DNA of 64,000 nt. It comes from Bacillus alkalisoli. GTDB lineage: Bacteria; Bacillota; Bacilli; Bacillales; Bacillaceae_I. The stretch spans positions 3,475,456 to 3,539,455 of the forward strand of contig NZ_KZ454944.1 of assembly GCF_002797415.1 (NCBI RefSeq), written 5' to 3'. The position numbers and the translations under genes are program-made. A model generated the notes under the pieces. That model was not told the DNA's origin and made no database searches. It saw nothing but the letters and a program-made list of their open reading frames with translations. Positions 8,909 to 18,945 of this stretch are shown here, piece after piece. Position 1 is the stretch's first letter. Each line of letters starts with the position of its first letter.

Positions 8909-10922
8909 GAAGAATCACCTCCTGAATGATCGATAGTACAAAGTCATAAACTTGGTCAAGTAAAACATAGATTACAAAGAATACAAGAACGATTATTAGC
9001 ATCGTAAAAATTGTTACAAGTATATTACGGATCGTCTCGAAGAACGTAAAATTATGAATCTCTTGAATCATTATGAATAGTATAATCGCAGACCATACCG
9101 TAATAATCTGCATGGAGAACGTGTAAATAAACGATTCGTTTATTGTTAATGCATTGGACACGATGGCAATTGGGACTAAGAATAAAATAACTGGAACTAA
9201 GGAATAAATGGTTCCAATATAAATATCTTTAAATCTCCCTTCTCCATCTGTTATCGTACTAACTAAATAGTTAGCAGTGATAAATAAGAAGATAGGAACA
9301 AACAGTGTACCTATTTCCATAAATAGATTAATGTCGACTAGACTTCTATTGGAGAATAAGAAACCAGTCCAATAGATCTTCATTAAGTATTCTATAAATA
9401 AAATAATGTATAGAATCGTTGCAGCTAAAACCGAGACCTTATTCGCCCTCTTTATATAGTAGAAACTATCAATTGGATGTTTCATAAACTTAAGGATGAA
9501 TAAAAGCTCCGATATTAGCTTTTGGTTTTTCACTTTTGTTAAAATGTCTTTCGCCGGTTGAAGGATGCCTTTCTTCTTATCGACAAATTTCACAGCAGAC
9601 CATAAAATAAATAGCCCTACAAGTAGTAAAAAAACTTTACTTAAATTTTGTTGCATCCAGCTTTGACGAATTTCCCAATACGCGTCTGAATAGCCAACTT
9701 TATTTTCTGCTAATCTAAATTCTTCTAATGCCTCATCGTATTGTTGTTGTTTATAGAAGGCTTGGCCCATTGCAGTATGCGCTAAGCCAAAGGATGAGTT
9801 CAAATTTAATATTTCTGTCCAATTATCTTGGCTTTCCACATAAAAACCTTCTGCATATAAAGCGAGACCTTCATGTAGCTTTGCCGTAAAATCGGTTGGC
9901 TCAAAAATCTGAACCGTACCTTTTTCTTTATCTGCAATATATAATCTACCTAGGTTATCCACCTCTATACTAGTAGGCTGCATGAAAAGACCATTACGAT
10001 TCGTTTCATCTTCTCTCCCACCAAATATAAATAGTAGATTTCCGAATCGATCATATTCATAAATTTTTCCATCATTACCGATTGTATAAATGTTTCCGAT
10101 ATGACCAATCGTAAGATCACGTAAGTTGCTAACTTCTGTAATAGCAGAAGGTAACATATTGGATCCAGCGATATTTAACTTTCGAATTACTTCCCAGTCT
10201 GTACCAGAAGTGATTGTATAAATTAATCCTTTTTCATCAATCGTGATGTTCGTAGGTGCAGGAGGAACCTTCATGAATAAATTTGCTTTTTGATTTTGTG
10301 TTGTAATTAAATCTTGCAAGAATGTTAAAAGTGATGGACGAGAGTTATTTACTCCGTAAAACCCTAGGAACGAACCATCTTGATTTATTTGAATGATACC
10401 GTTCGTCGATCCTTCACTAATAATGTAAATATTTCCGCGTAAATCTACAGAAACTTTTTGAGGTTTAAAAGTTGTCCTCTTTCCGAATAAAGGAGAGTCA
10501 GGACGCCCGTATTCCATAACGAGCTCCCCACTTTCTGAAAATCGAAACACTTTTTCGGCCGCATAATCGGCTACATACACATCATTCTCATGATTTACAA
10601 ACACGCCTAAAGGCTGCTGAAGGATTCCTTCACCAAATTTCAATAATTCATTTCCTTGTTCATCAAACTTTGTTACGGATTGTGTACCAGAATCAGCAAT
10701 GTATATATAGTCATTTTCATCGATAAAGACATGTTCTGGAGATACAATCTCTGCATCATTTTCAAATATTCCGATTGGAACATATGCTGTTTGCGTTTCG
10801 ATAACATTTCCATCAGCCGATAAAGTTTCTGTCTTATACGGAACAGAACCGGCTGCAGAGGAATGTATGGGAAACAAACCTATTAACAGAAGGCAAAACA
10901 CCACGATGAACGTTTTCCTCAT
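8901..10922 (-). CDS. Membrane protein with NHL propeller, TPR and Yip1 domain
   Basis: 673 residues from ATG 10922 (GGAGG eight bases upstream), preferred over the ATG at 10940. It has a signal peptide (KTFIVVFCLLLIGLFPIHSS). Residues ~40-325 hold repeated NHL-type blades ('PEHVFIDENDYIYIADSGTQ', 'QPLGVFVNHENDVYVADYAA', 'PTSIEVDNLGRLYIADKEKG'). A TPR-like stretch follows ('GLAHTAMGQAFYKQQQYDEA'), then one membrane helix and a five-helix Yip1-like region. The propeller would face outside. It is encoded between the two permease pairs and overlaps the DUF5696 gene by eight bases. Its role in uptake is unknown; it may organise or sense glycan at the membrane. Confidence 0.8.
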   Translation of the reverse strand: MRKTFIVVFCLLLIGLFPIHSSAAGSVPYKTETLSADGNVIETQTAYVPIGIFENDAEIVSPEHVFIDENDYIYIADSGTQSVTKFDEQGNELLKFGEGILQQPLGVFVNHENDVYVADYAAEKVFRFSESGELVMEYGRPDSPLFGKRTTFKPQKVSVDLRGNIYIISEGSTNGIIQINQDGSFLGFYGVNNSRPSLLTFLQDLITTQNQKANLFMKVPPAPTNITIDEKGLIYTITSGTDWEVIRKLNIAGSNMLPSAITEVSNLRDLTIGHIGNIYTIGNDGKIYEYDRFGNLLFIFGGREDETNRNGLFMQPTSIEVDNLGRLYIADKEKGTVQIFEPTDFTAKLHEGLALYAEGFYVESQDNWTEILNLNSSFGLAHTAMGQAFYKQQQYDEALEEFRLAENKVGYSDAYWEIRQSWMQQNLSKVFLLLVGLFILWSAVKFVDKKKGILQPAKDILTKVKNQKLISELLFILKFMKHPIDSFYYIKRANKVSVLAATILYIILFIEYLMKIYWTGFLFSNRSLVDINLFMEIGTLFVPIFLFITANYLVSTITDGEGRFKDIYIGTIYSLVPVILFLVPIAIVSNALTINESFIYTFSMQIITVWSAIILFIMIQEIHNFTFFETIRNILVTIFTMLIIVLVFFVIYVLLDQVYDFVLSIIQEVILRV

Positions 10923-10939
10923 TTCCCTTCCTCCTAACA

Positions 10940-11815
10940 TTACTTAATACCTGAATGTGCCATTGTGTTCATTACCTTACTTTGTAAGAAAATGAAAATA
11001 ACTAAGTTCGGAATAAACATGATTAACGATGCCGCAGCTGACATCCCTTGACCTGCTACAGAGTTACCAGTATCTGATGCTAATGTTGACATAAAGAAGG
11101 CAAATGTCTTTAAGTTTTCATCATTAACGTATAGGACAGATGTTTCTGCGTTATTCCAAACCATTTGGAATGAAAGAATCGCAATGGTCGCAATCGCAGG
11201 TTTTACTAAAGGTACGATAATGGTGGCGAATATACGGAAATCGGAAGCGCCATCCATTTGAGCTGCCTCTATTAATTCATTTGGTATTTGATCAATAAAT
11301 TGCTTCACTAAGAAGAGGCCTACTGGCATTGCAAGTAAAGGAAAAATGTGAACAAAAAATGTATCAAGTAAGCCAACCTCTTCAATTAATAAATAACGTG
11401 GTATTCCTACTGCAGCTGGCACAAACATTAAAGCAAGTGTATTTATTTCAAAGATTGTCTTCTTTAATTTAAATCTTTTTTTAGAAAGAACATAACCTGC
11501 CATCGTACTAATTAAAACTGTAAGGAAAACTACTACTGAAGTTACTACAATACTATTAAACAAGTATCTCGATATCGGAACACCTGTTGCATTTGTAAGT
11601 GAAAACAAATCAGCAAAGTTTTGCATTGTCGGTTTTTCTGCAAAAAACCTTGGTGGATAAGCAAATAACTCATCTAAAGGTTTAAATGCGTGAGATATGA
11701 TAAAGATTATTGGTAAAACCATAAATATCGCTAAAGGAATAAGAAAAAGATAAAATTTCAATTGACTTCGATGATATTTATCTGGATTTAACTTCGTCCC
11801 ATGAAATGAAGACAT
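10940..11815 (-). CDS. Sugar ABC transporter permease, MalG type (second pair)
   Basis: 291 residues from ATG 11815 behind TTAGGAGGAGCTGAGT. Six membrane segments, with the EAA loop '[20 protein letters not shown]' and the C-terminal '[15 protein letters not shown]'. It forms the second permease pair with 11863-12750 and is followed immediately by the NHL-Yip1 gene. Two pairs and two binding proteins in one operon imply either two related substrates or two transporters. Confidence 0.9.
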   Translation of the reverse strand: MSSFHGTKLNPDKYHRSQLKFYLFLIPLAIFMVLPIIFIISHAFKPLDELFAYPPRFFAEKPTMQNFADLFSLTNATGVPISRYLFNSIVVTSVVVFLTVLISTMAGYVLSKKRFKLKKTIFEINTLALMFVPAAVGIPRYLLIEEVGLLDTFFVHIFPLLAMPVGLFLVKQFIDQIPNELIEAAQMDGASDFRIFATIIVPLVKPAIATIAILSFQMVWNNAETSVLYVNDENLKTFAFFMSTLASDTGNSVAGQGMSAAASLIMFIPNLVIFIFLQSKVMNTMAHSGIK

Positions 11816-11862
11816 ACTCAGCTCCTCCTAATAAAGAAATTGGATGACATATAGATAATGGA

Positions 11863-12750
11863 TTAGTCTTTTTCTGAAAATAACTTACTGGCAATTTTCG
11901 CAAAAAAGTAAATAAATAGTAATAACAATACAGAAATTGCCGCAGCATATCCCATTTCATAACGAATAAAACCAAAGTCTTCTAAATGGTTAACCATAAG
12001 TTGTCCGGAATATTGCGGAGTAGGGTTCGCTCCTGATAATTCAACCCCGATTGCTCCAGCTTGGAATGTTCCAACAATTGCCATTACGGCGCCGAAGAAC
12101 ATTTGCGGTTTCATCGAGGGAATCGTGATATAGATGATTTCCTGGAATCGATTACTTATTCCATCGATATAACCAGCCTCAAATACTTCCTTGTTAATAT
12201 TTAAGACTCCAGATAGCATCGCTAAAAATCCAACACCCATGCTTCCCCATAAAGTTACCACAATCATAATTGTCATAAGATGTTCTGGTGATTGAAGGAA
12301 TTGAATAGGTTCATAGATCATACCCATTCTAATTAAAAGGTTATTTAAGTATCCAAATTCGTCACCACTAAAAATGATTTTCCACACCACTCCCATGGCA
12401 ACACCAGCTGTCATGGAAGGGGAGAAAATTATTAAGGCAAGAATGGTTCTTGGTAGCTTTGGAATTTGTGCCAGTGTCCAAGCTAGGATAAAGGCAAGAA
12501 TGTATCCTCCTGGTCCTACTATAAATGCAAATATCAATGTATTAGGTAGTACGTATTGCATAAAGATATGGTCTTGCGTTAATAAATTGACATAGTTTAA
12601 AAATCCTACAAACGTTGGCATTTGGATTGCGTTAAAGTACGTAAACGATAATGCAATGGCCACTACTACTGGGATAATAATAAACGTAAAAAACAGAATC
12701 ATATAAGGGGCCAGAAATATGGATGTACTTAAATGCTGATTATTTTTCAT
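11863..12750 (-). CDS. Sugar ABC transporter permease, MalF type (second pair)
   Basis: 295 residues. The ATG at 12750 overlaps the end of the large binding-protein gene by 11 bases. The N-terminal '[20 protein letters not shown]' and the EAA-like loop '[20 protein letters not shown]' identify a MalF/UgpA-type subunit. The EAA motif is somewhat diverged (EAGYIDGIS). No ATPase gene is present in the operon, so coupling to a shared MsmX-type ATPase encoded elsewhere is inferred. Confidence 0.88.
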   Translation of the reverse strand: MKNNQHLSTSIFLAPYMILFFTFIIIPVVVAIALSFTYFNAIQMPTFVGFLNYVNLLTQDHIFMQYVLPNTLIFAFIVGPGGYILAFILAWTLAQIPKLPRTILALIIFSPSMTAGVAMGVVWKIIFSGDEFGYLNNLLIRMGMIYEPIQFLQSPEHLMTIMIVVTLWGSMGVGFLAMLSGVLNINKEVFEAGYIDGISNRFQEIIYITIPSMKPQMFFGAVMAIVGTFQAGAIGVELSGANPTPQYSGQLMVNHLEDFGFIRYEMGYAAAISVLLLLFIYFFAKIASKLFSEKD

Positions 12751-15676
12751 TATCTGTTCCTAGCCACCTTTCCACTTTCTCAATCGTTGGAATCGTATAT
12801 GGTTTGACCACTTTCCCATTTTCCATATAACCAAATTCCTCTAACTTACGTCTCATTTCTCGATCAATCGTAATTACAGAGTCATCCACTGCGGAGCGAA
12901 TATTTTCTCCATCGAAGACAACCTTGTTCCATACATTACTTATTTCACGTTCTACCATATAAGAGTACGGTGTTTTCGGTACTTCTCTTAAATGTTCCCA
13001 TTGTTCTAATATCGTAGCTTTAAACTCGTCTGGCCAAGGTAATCTGTTAAATGCATGTAAATTCGCTGTGTTCCACATATACTCTGGACCGTAAAGTGTT
13101 TGTAAGCTTCTTGCATACTCAACTTGAGTCTCTGTAGACATCCACCACTTCAATACTTCCCAAGCTTCTTCTTTTAAGTCACCTTCAAAAATCATAGAAG
13201 CTTGAGCGGAACCAGTCGCCCATCTAGCTACTGAGCCGTCTTCCTGTTTTACTCCAGGGTGAAGGGAAATATCCCACCAACCAGAAATTTCAGGCGCTGC
13301 TGCTGTTAGCTGAACATACTCCGAAAATGTTCCAATACCAATTGGCAATGTGGAATATCTAAAGTGATTATAGAAGTTCGGAACTTGTAATGGTGTACTA
13401 TAAATCGTATTTAACTCTGTCATGAATTGTATTCCACGTAACGCTTCTTCACTGTCAATCAAAGTGCCAATTCCATCTTCTTTGTATAAATCTCCACCAA
13501 ATTGATAAATATATGGTGCTGTTGTTTGGAATGGTTTGAAGGCTACTGCACCAGCTATTGGTGTATAGTAGTTCAGTCCGTAGCGTTGAAGCTCTGGTAG
13601 AATACTAACAACGTCATCCCACGTATCTGGAACAGGTATATTTAAAGAATCTAAAATATCTTTTCGGTAAAACTGGACGAAGAAATCCTGTGTTTCTGGA
13701 AGAGCATATACCGAATCTTCTACGATTAGCGGTAAGAAAGCTCCAGGTGAAAACTGCTGTCCTACAGTTGCAAACTCATCAAACTGCCTTAAATCAACAG
13801 CTGCTCCACGAATTGCTAATTCATAAGGTAGCCAGTTACTTATACCTAATGCTAAGTCAGGCTGGCTATTCGCAGCACTTGCAAGAATAAGTTTATTTTC
13901 ACTAGGCATTAATGAAAGTTTTACTTTAATTCCTGTCTCTGGCGTGAATTTTTGATCTAACATATGTTGAAGAAGGTCTACGAATTGCCTTGGACGGTTC
14001 ACCCAAACTTCTACTGTTCCTTCTTCTACATTAGAAACTGCCATGTTATCTTGCGTGAAAGAATAGTAGAAATTCACGATAGAATCTTTCGCTCTAGCAA
14101 AAAAGCTTGCATTCGCTTTAGGTAACTCTTCTTCCCCATGTACATATATACGATCTAATAAAAGTGGCTGCTTTTGTAAGTCAATCATTAGATTTCCTAA
14201 TAATTGTGCAGCTGAATTAGACCCTTCAGAAAGTTCCGACAGTCGGAACGGAATTTCATCTGGTTTATTTGCCAAAGCTTTTAGCTTGTCCACACTTATT
14301 CTTAATGAAACACTCTCTGTAGATTCCTTACCTCCACTAATTTCATTTAAATAAGTTCTTTCTTGTTCTAAAAGGTCTGCCCATTCTAATAATGATTCTT
14401 CAATTCCCGGAATGTATTCACTAATATTCCAATCTCTATTTTGATCGAGCTGATTACCAGTTAACTTTCGAATGGAAAGTGATAGTTGTTCGATACCTTT
14501 CATGATGTCTTCTACTGTAAAAATAACTCTTCCAAAAGGAGAAGCATCTGCCTTTAACGTAAGTGTGTTCGTCCCCTTATTCAAATAGAATTTATAAGGT
14601 TCGCCAGATTCATCACTAAACGTTTCGTTGTACCATTTTTTGCTGTTATCAAATCGATACTGTTCTACCTCTTGGAAAGGAATAGTTCCGTTCACAAGAA
14701 GAGTTCGGAATACGGGTGCTCCCGTTTGTTTATTTTGAAATGCTTTAAAAGAAAGATGATAATACCCCTCTTCTTCTGCATTAATTTCCCAAGTCACTGT
14801 ATCCCCTGAAACACTCCAAGATTCACCACCAAATGAGTTTAGGAGAGATCGTTTCGTATCGTATGGATATACGGAGATACTATTTACTGCAAAAGGTCGT
14901 ATATAAGAACTGTTTTTCTTTAAAGGATGTTCCGCCTCTATTGTGTAAAGTGTAGACACAACATCTTGATTTGATTCACCAATATATTCTTGATAAGTTG
15001 GTACTTGCTTTAGTGAAGTGATATAAGCATTTCCTACTAACATTTCACCTTTAAGATTCGATAAGGAAATTGTATTTTTCCCTGCTTCTAAATAAAACTT
15101 AAGCGGTCGTGCATGAAAATGTTTAGCATCTGTCGCTTTCATTTGATACCAGCGTTCAATAGGTTTTTGGTTTGGTACTATTTCATTGTTATAACGATCA
15201 AGTTCAAATTTATTTACTTCATTTTCCCAATCAACAGGAAAAACAATACGTCTACTTTCAAAATATGGAAATTCCCCATTTACTTTAATTGCACCTTCTA
15301 TTGGCATAATTAAATCACCAAGCGGATAATAATCGAATCCGATTTCATATAACCCAGATTGATTGACTTCCACTTCAAAACTTACGGTTTGTTCATTATC
15401 CCAATAGACTACACTATTATTGTAGCCATAGCTTTTTGCTGCTTGTACTAGCTGAAGTTCATCTATATTTTCAAATGAAATAGGAGAGATAGCACGCTCA
15501 AAAAGAGCAGTGCTACCTAGATTATTATTCTCCCATTCGTTGAGGACAAGACGATAATGAGGCTCTATTAATTGTTCGGTCGATTGCTCGATTAGATCCC
15601 CAGTCTCAGCATGAATAGTTGTATGTGGCATCAATAAAAGTAAAAGTAACGACCCTAATAAAGCCTTATATTTCAT
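12740..15676 (-). CDS. Large extracellular binding protein with N-terminal carbohydrate-binding-like modules
   Basis: 978 residues from ATG 15676, chosen for GGGAGGTACAGAC directly upstream rather than the ATG at 15700. A signal peptide is visible ([20 protein letters not shown]). The first ~400 residues contain two similar beta-sandwich-like modules ('[20 protein letters not shown]' and '[20 protein letters not shown]'). A helical linker follows, then a family-1 solute-binding fold from ~560 ('[18 protein letters not shown]', '[20 protein letters not shown]'). There is no lipobox cysteine. Its size is about double a normal binding protein, which suggests a polymer or long oligosaccharide ligand. 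Confidence 0.85.
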   Translation of the reverse strand: MKYKALLGSLLLLLLMPHTTIHAETGDLIEQSTEQLIEPHYRLVLNEWENNNLGSTALFERAISPISFENIDELQLVQAAKSYGYNNSVVYWDNEQTVSFEVEVNQSGLYEIGFDYYPLGDLIMPIEGAIKVNGEFPYFESRRIVFPVDWENEVNKFELDRYNNEIVPNQKPIERWYQMKATDAKHFHARPLKFYLEAGKNTISLSNLKGEMLVGNAYITSLKQVPTYQEYIGESNQDVVSTLYTIEAEHPLKKNSSYIRPFAVNSISVYPYDTKRSLLNSFGGESWSVSGDTVTWEINAEEEGYYHLSFKAFQNKQTGAPVFRTLLVNGTIPFQEVEQYRFDNSKKWYNETFSDESGEPYKFYLNKGTNTLTLKADASPFGRVIFTVEDIMKGIEQLSLSIRKLTGNQLDQNRDWNISEYIPGIEESLLEWADLLEQERTYLNEISGGKESTESVSLRISVDKLKALANKPDEIPFRLSELSEGSNSAAQLLGNLMIDLQKQPLLLDRIYVHGEEELPKANASFFARAKDSIVNFYYSFTQDNMAVSNVEEGTVEVWVNRPRQFVDLLQHMLDQKFTPETGIKVKLSLMPSENKLILASAANSQPDLALGISNWLPYELAIRGAAVDLRQFDEFATVGQQFSPGAFLPLIVEDSVYALPETQDFFVQFYRKDILDSLNIPVPDTWDDVVSILPELQRYGLNYYTPIAGAVAFKPFQTTAPYIYQFGGDLYKEDGIGTLIDSEEALRGIQFMTELNTIYSTPLQVPNFYNHFRYSTLPIGIGTFSEYVQLTAAAPEISGWWDISLHPGVKQEDGSVARWATGSAQASMIFEGDLKEEAWEVLKWWMSTETQVEYARSLQTLYGPEYMWNTANLHAFNRLPWPDEFKATILEQWEHLREVPKTPYSYMVEREISNVWNKVVFDGENIRSAVDDSVITIDREMRRKLEEFGYMENGKVVKPYTIPTIEKVERWLGTDNEK

Positions 15677-15706
15677 GTCTGTACCTCCCTCAACTTTCAT
15701 AAAACA

Positions 15707-17098
15707 CTAATTTAGTGCGTCAGCACCTTCTTGTAACTTTTGGTTCGCTAAATCGTTTAATTGAGAAATGTAATCTTCAATTTTCACTTCTCCTCTTACA
15801 CTTGCATCAATTAACTGCCCGATACTTGCATTTGGAATTTCTGCATTTAACTGCACACCTGTTGGTGCATTCCAACGTGCATCAATATAACCAGGTACAA
15901 TTTTCGGTAAGTTAGCAACACCGTTATCGATGTAATTGTAAGCTTCTAAAATCCCAGGTACATCTAATCTTGAAAAGAATTCATCTAATACTTCTTGGTC
16001 TGTAGAAATTGGTAAGTTGTTTATTTTCTCTCCATTTGCATCTGCAACTGCTAAACGCTTCATGAATCCTTCTTTACCATAAGTCATGTATTTCGTGAAA
16101 AGGTAAGCTTCTTCCGCATGCTTTGTAGATTTAGAAATTCCCATGAAGTCATTTACTACTACCGTTCTTCCACCAGGGATACCAACAAAGTCCCAGTTAA
16201 AGTCAGATTGCTCAGCCATCCAACCGATTGACCAACTTCCATCGAAGAAGAAACCAACATTACCTTGATTCCATACTTCTGTTGCATTTTCACCATTGAA
16301 GTTTGCTTTTTGTGCATCTGATAACCCTTCATCCCATACATAGTTGTTAGAAACGATACTATTCGCAAAGTTAATTCCACGAATAAATTCATTGCTGTTT
16401 AAGTTAACTTGACCATCGTTGAATGTGTAAATTCCCATGTTATCATTTGCAGCAGCTGGATACCATTCAATAATGGAGAATGGTTGGTTTAAACCAATAA
16501 CCCCATTAGAAATATCAGTAACACTACGAATTGCATCAGAAAACTCATCAATGGACATTCCGTATTCTGGAGCATCTAGGTTTTGTCTATCGTAAAGATC
16601 TTTGTTCACATAGTAGCCTAAGAAATGCTGTCCAGATGGAAGCGCGATTACTTTATCATCATGGTATAATACATCTTTAACGGATTCAGAGATACTATCA
16701 AAATCAGCGTCACCCGCAACGATTTCACTTAAGTCATATAACCACTCGTTTTGGATTGCTACAGGAATATCTGCTATTTCAAATACATCTGGAAGATTTC
16801 CAGCACTTGCAGCAGTTGCTAAAGAGTCATTCCAAGGATCTGCGATTGATTCATCAATTTCAATTTTGATATGTGGATAATCTTCCATAAAAGCTTGAAT
16901 CATTTGTCTTTCTAAGTTGTTATCTTCTTCCGTACCAAATCTCCAGCTTGCAACTTTAAGCGTTACTTCTTCCTTACTGTCTGTTACGTTGTCGTTTTTA
17001 TTTTTGTCTGTTGTGGAATTATCTGTATTGTTTGATGAACATCCCACAATAAACGCAGTTAGAAATAAAACTGTGATTAATAAAGTTAACTTTTTCAT
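15707..17098 (-). CDS. Sugar-binding lipoprotein (ABC transporter family 1)
   Basis: 463 residues from ATG 17098 behind AAGGGGATTTTCAG. The lipobox is 'FIVGCSSNN', so it is lipid-anchored. The fold is typical of extracellular solute-binding protein family 1 ('MIQAFMEDYPHIKIEIDES', 'WNQGNVGFFFDGSWSIGWM'). It is the first gene of the minus-strand transporter operon. Its upstream region carries a LacI-type operator variant at 17231 and a palindrome at 17337. Confidence 0.92.
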   Translation of the reverse strand: MKKLTLLITVLFLTAFIVGCSSNNTDNSTTDKNKNDNVTDSKEEVTLKVASWRFGTEEDNNLERQMIQAFMEDYPHIKIEIDESIADPWNDSLATAASAGNLPDVFEIADIPVAIQNEWLYDLSEIVAGDADFDSISESVKDVLYHDDKVIALPSGQHFLGYYVNKDLYDRQNLDAPEYGMSIDEFSDAIRSVTDISNGVIGLNQPFSIIEWYPAAANDNMGIYTFNDGQVNLNSNEFIRGINFANSIVSNNYVWDEGLSDAQKANFNGENATEVWNQGNVGFFFDGSWSIGWMAEQSDFNWDFVGIPGGRTVVVNDFMGISKSTKHAEEAYLFTKYMTYGKEGFMKRLAVADANGEKINNLPISTDQEVLDEFFSRLDVPGILEAYNYIDNGVANLPKIVPGYIDARWNAPTGVQLNAEIPNASIGQLIDASVRGEVKIEDYISQLNDLANQKLQEGADALN

Positions 17099-17230
17099 CT
17101 GAAAATCCCCTTTTCATTTAATATTTATTATTAACCTACTGGCTAACAATTGAGTCAAAGGCCAAGTTGTTCAAAAGTTTCAACTAGATTTTGAGTAAGA
17201 AGAGTACGTGAACTTCACCCAAATAATCAA

Positions 17231-17244
17231 TTGAATCGTTTCAA
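17231..17244. promoter_or_regulatory. LacI-type operator variant
   Basis: TTGAATCGTTTCAA differs by one base from the perfect sites. It lies about 130 bp upstream of the binding-lipoprotein start, the expected position for controlling the transporter operon. Confidence 0.65.
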
Positions 17245-17336
17245 TAGAAGGCCGTAAAAAACATCACTTACTAAAAATCGAATGGTTCCTCCTATTTTAA
17301 GTAACGTGATGCATTTTAGTCTGGCTAGAAAATGTA

Positions 17337-17348
17337 GTAAACGCTTAC
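17337..17348. promoter_or_regulatory. Possible second operator GTAAACGCTTAC
   Basis: A palindromic 12-mer with the central CG typical of LacI/CcpA sites, just downstream of the lacI-type stop and about 240 bp upstream of the operon. It may be a cre site; support is weak. Confidence 0.35.
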
Positions 17349-17377
17349 GTTCGCAATTTCAAAGTATTATAATACCT

Positions 17378-18349
17378 TTAGCTTGACGAACGTTGTACGA
17401 ATTCGATTGGTACTTCTGGTAAATCAGAATCATATTGCTTGTCCAACATTTCAAATAATGTTTTGGCTGCAATTTCTCCCCATAGTTTCTTTTGAATACG
17501 AACCGTTGATAGAGGAGGGTTAGCATATTGGGCCAGCGCGATATCATCAAAACCTACAATTGCTACATCATTTGGTACATGGAAGCCATTTTGCTGTAAA
17601 GCCTTAATGGCACCTATTGCCATCTCATCATTTGCACTAACAAATGCTGTCGGCATATCATCTTTATTTTCTTCGATATGTTTCTCCATTGCTAACAGAC
17701 CGCTAATTTCTGTAAAGTCTGCTCGAATAAGATCTTGTTCATGGAAAGATAACTGTTTAGCTGTTAACGATTCTTTAAATCCTTCTAAACGTTTTTCTCC
17801 ATCATACGAATTTGTATGTCCACCAATGAAACCAATTCTTTTATGCCCTTTTTCTACAAGGTGATTAACAGCTAAAGCCATCCCAGCCTTGTTTTGTAGG
17901 ATTACATTATGAATGAATTTGTTTTCAATTTCGCGATCTAATGTTACGATAGGTAATTTCTCGCTGGCAAGATTGTCGATTAGTTGGTCATCTAAATGGA
18001 AATTCAAAATAATTGCCCCATCCACATAGCTCTCAACTAGCAATCTATGTTTTTGGTTTGATGCAGAAACAACCATTTCGTATCCATTTTTTATAACTAC
18101 ATCCTGAACACCTTCTAAAATTTCGTTGAAAAATGGACCGGTAAAACCACTTAAGAAAAATCCGATGATTTCACTTTTATTTTTCTTGAGGTTTTTAGCA
18201 TTAGCGTTCGGACGGTATCCAATCTTTTGTGCAGCTTGGAGAACTCTTTCTCTCGTTTCTTTTGTAATTAATGTACTTCCATTAATTGCGTAAGATGCGG
18301 TGGATACACTAACATTTGCTTCTCTTGCGACATCTTTTAAAGTAGGCAA
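17378..18349 (-). CDS. LacI-family transcriptional regulator
   Basis: 323 residues from TTG 18349, with GAAGGA just upstream. The N-terminal HTH is 'TLKDVAREANVSVSTASYAI', followed by the hinge 'KIGYRPNANAKNLKK'. The C-terminal periplasmic-binding-like domain ends '...PPLSTVRIQKKLWGEIAA'. It is encoded directly upstream of the transporter operon on the same strand. The palindrome TTGAAACGTTTCAA sits in its own upstream region, which implies autoregulation. A carbohydrate released by the glucanases is the inferred effector. Confidence 0.93.
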   Translation of the reverse strand: MPTLKDVAREANVSVSTASYAINGSTLITKETRERVLQAAQKIGYRPNANAKNLKKNKSEIIGFFLSGFTGPFFNEILEGVQDVVIKNGYEMVVSASNQKHRLLVESYVDGAIILNFHLDDQLIDNLASEKLPIVTLDREIENKFIHNVILQNKAGMALAVNHLVEKGHKRIGFIGGHTNSYDGEKRLEGFKESLTAKQLSFHEQDLIRADFTEISGLLAMEKHIEENKDDMPTAFVSANDEMAIGAIKALQQNGFHVPNDVAIVGFDDIALAQYANPPLSTVRIQKKLWGEIAAKTLFEMLDKQYDSDLPEVPIEFVQRSSS

Positions 18350-18424
18350 TTTTCCTTCATTCCTTTAAGCTTAAGTAGAATTAGAAGTTGATCGTAATCC
18401 CCCTTGGATTATTTTTTTCTAAAT

Positions 18425-18438
18425 TTGAAACGTTTCAA
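18425..18438. promoter_or_regulatory. LacI-type operator upstream of the regulator gene
   Basis: A perfect TTGAAACGTTTCAA, 76 bp upstream of the TTG start. It is the third perfect copy in the locus. Confidence 0.7.
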
Positions 18439-18458
18439 TATCTAAATTATAATCCAAT

Positions 18459-18474
18459 TTGAAAACGATTACAA
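18459..18474. promoter_or_regulatory. Possible cre (CcpA) site
   Basis: TTGAAAACGATTACAA fits the catabolite-responsive element pattern (TGNNANCGNTNNCA). Its position upstream of the regulator suggests catabolite repression of the locus. Confidence 0.45.
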
Positions 18475-18713
18475 TATACTAATTTTAAAAAAACAACAAA
18501 TTTCACAGTTAATTTCTACAATTTTCGCAAAACATTTTTTAGCTTTATTTTTAAAACTCTACAACACATCGAAATCCCCACCGTTCAATTTACCACTATA
18601 TTACCATATTAAATTAATGATGATGGTTGTATATAGTCCCACTTTGATTAAGCCCCTATAACGATTTTTCTTTTATGAATACAAAAAAGTGTATGTTCCA
18701 CTTGCAAATATTA
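18475..18713. other. AT-rich intergenic stretch
   Basis: Between the regulator's upstream sites and the terminator of the next minus-strand gene I see only AT-rich sequence. There is no credible gene; the short plus-strand frame across 18675-18890 has no ribosome site and covers the terminator and the MITE. Confidence 0.5.
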
Positions 18714-18753
18714 GAAAAAACAGCCCAGTCCTACTTTGATAGTTCACTGGGCT
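18714..18753 (-). terminator. Intrinsic terminator after the oxidoreductase gene
   Basis: Read on the minus strand: AGCCCAGT, a 16-base loop, ACTGGGCT, then GTTTTTTC. The MITE lies between it and the gene. Confidence 0.7.
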
Positions 18754-18792
18754 TTATGGTTACTATTAATAAAATTTTTACTTTTTATTACC

Positions 18793-18945
18793 TGAATCAA
18801 TTTCATAATTACGGTTCGTTTAGTGAAAAACGAACTAAACTTCACTCTAACTTAAGAAACGTTCGCCTATTATTGTACTCTTATGCATGACGCTGTAGAA
18901 TAATTCGTTTTTCGTATAGTTATGATACATTATAAAACGGACTCA
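18793..18945. repeat. MITE-like element, full-length copy
   Basis: A 153-bp element whose ends are inverted: TGAATCAATTTCATAATTAC at the left and, reversed, TGAGTCCGTTTTATAATG at the right. It aligns in the opposite orientation with the copy at 42358-42507 over both ends. The right end overlaps the last codons of the oxidoreductase gene and supplies its 'ESVL stop'. Confidence 0.75.

Noticed and set aside
18675..18890. Plus-strand frame of 71 codons near the oxidoreductase
   Set aside because: It covers a terminator and most of a MITE-like element and has no ribosome site.
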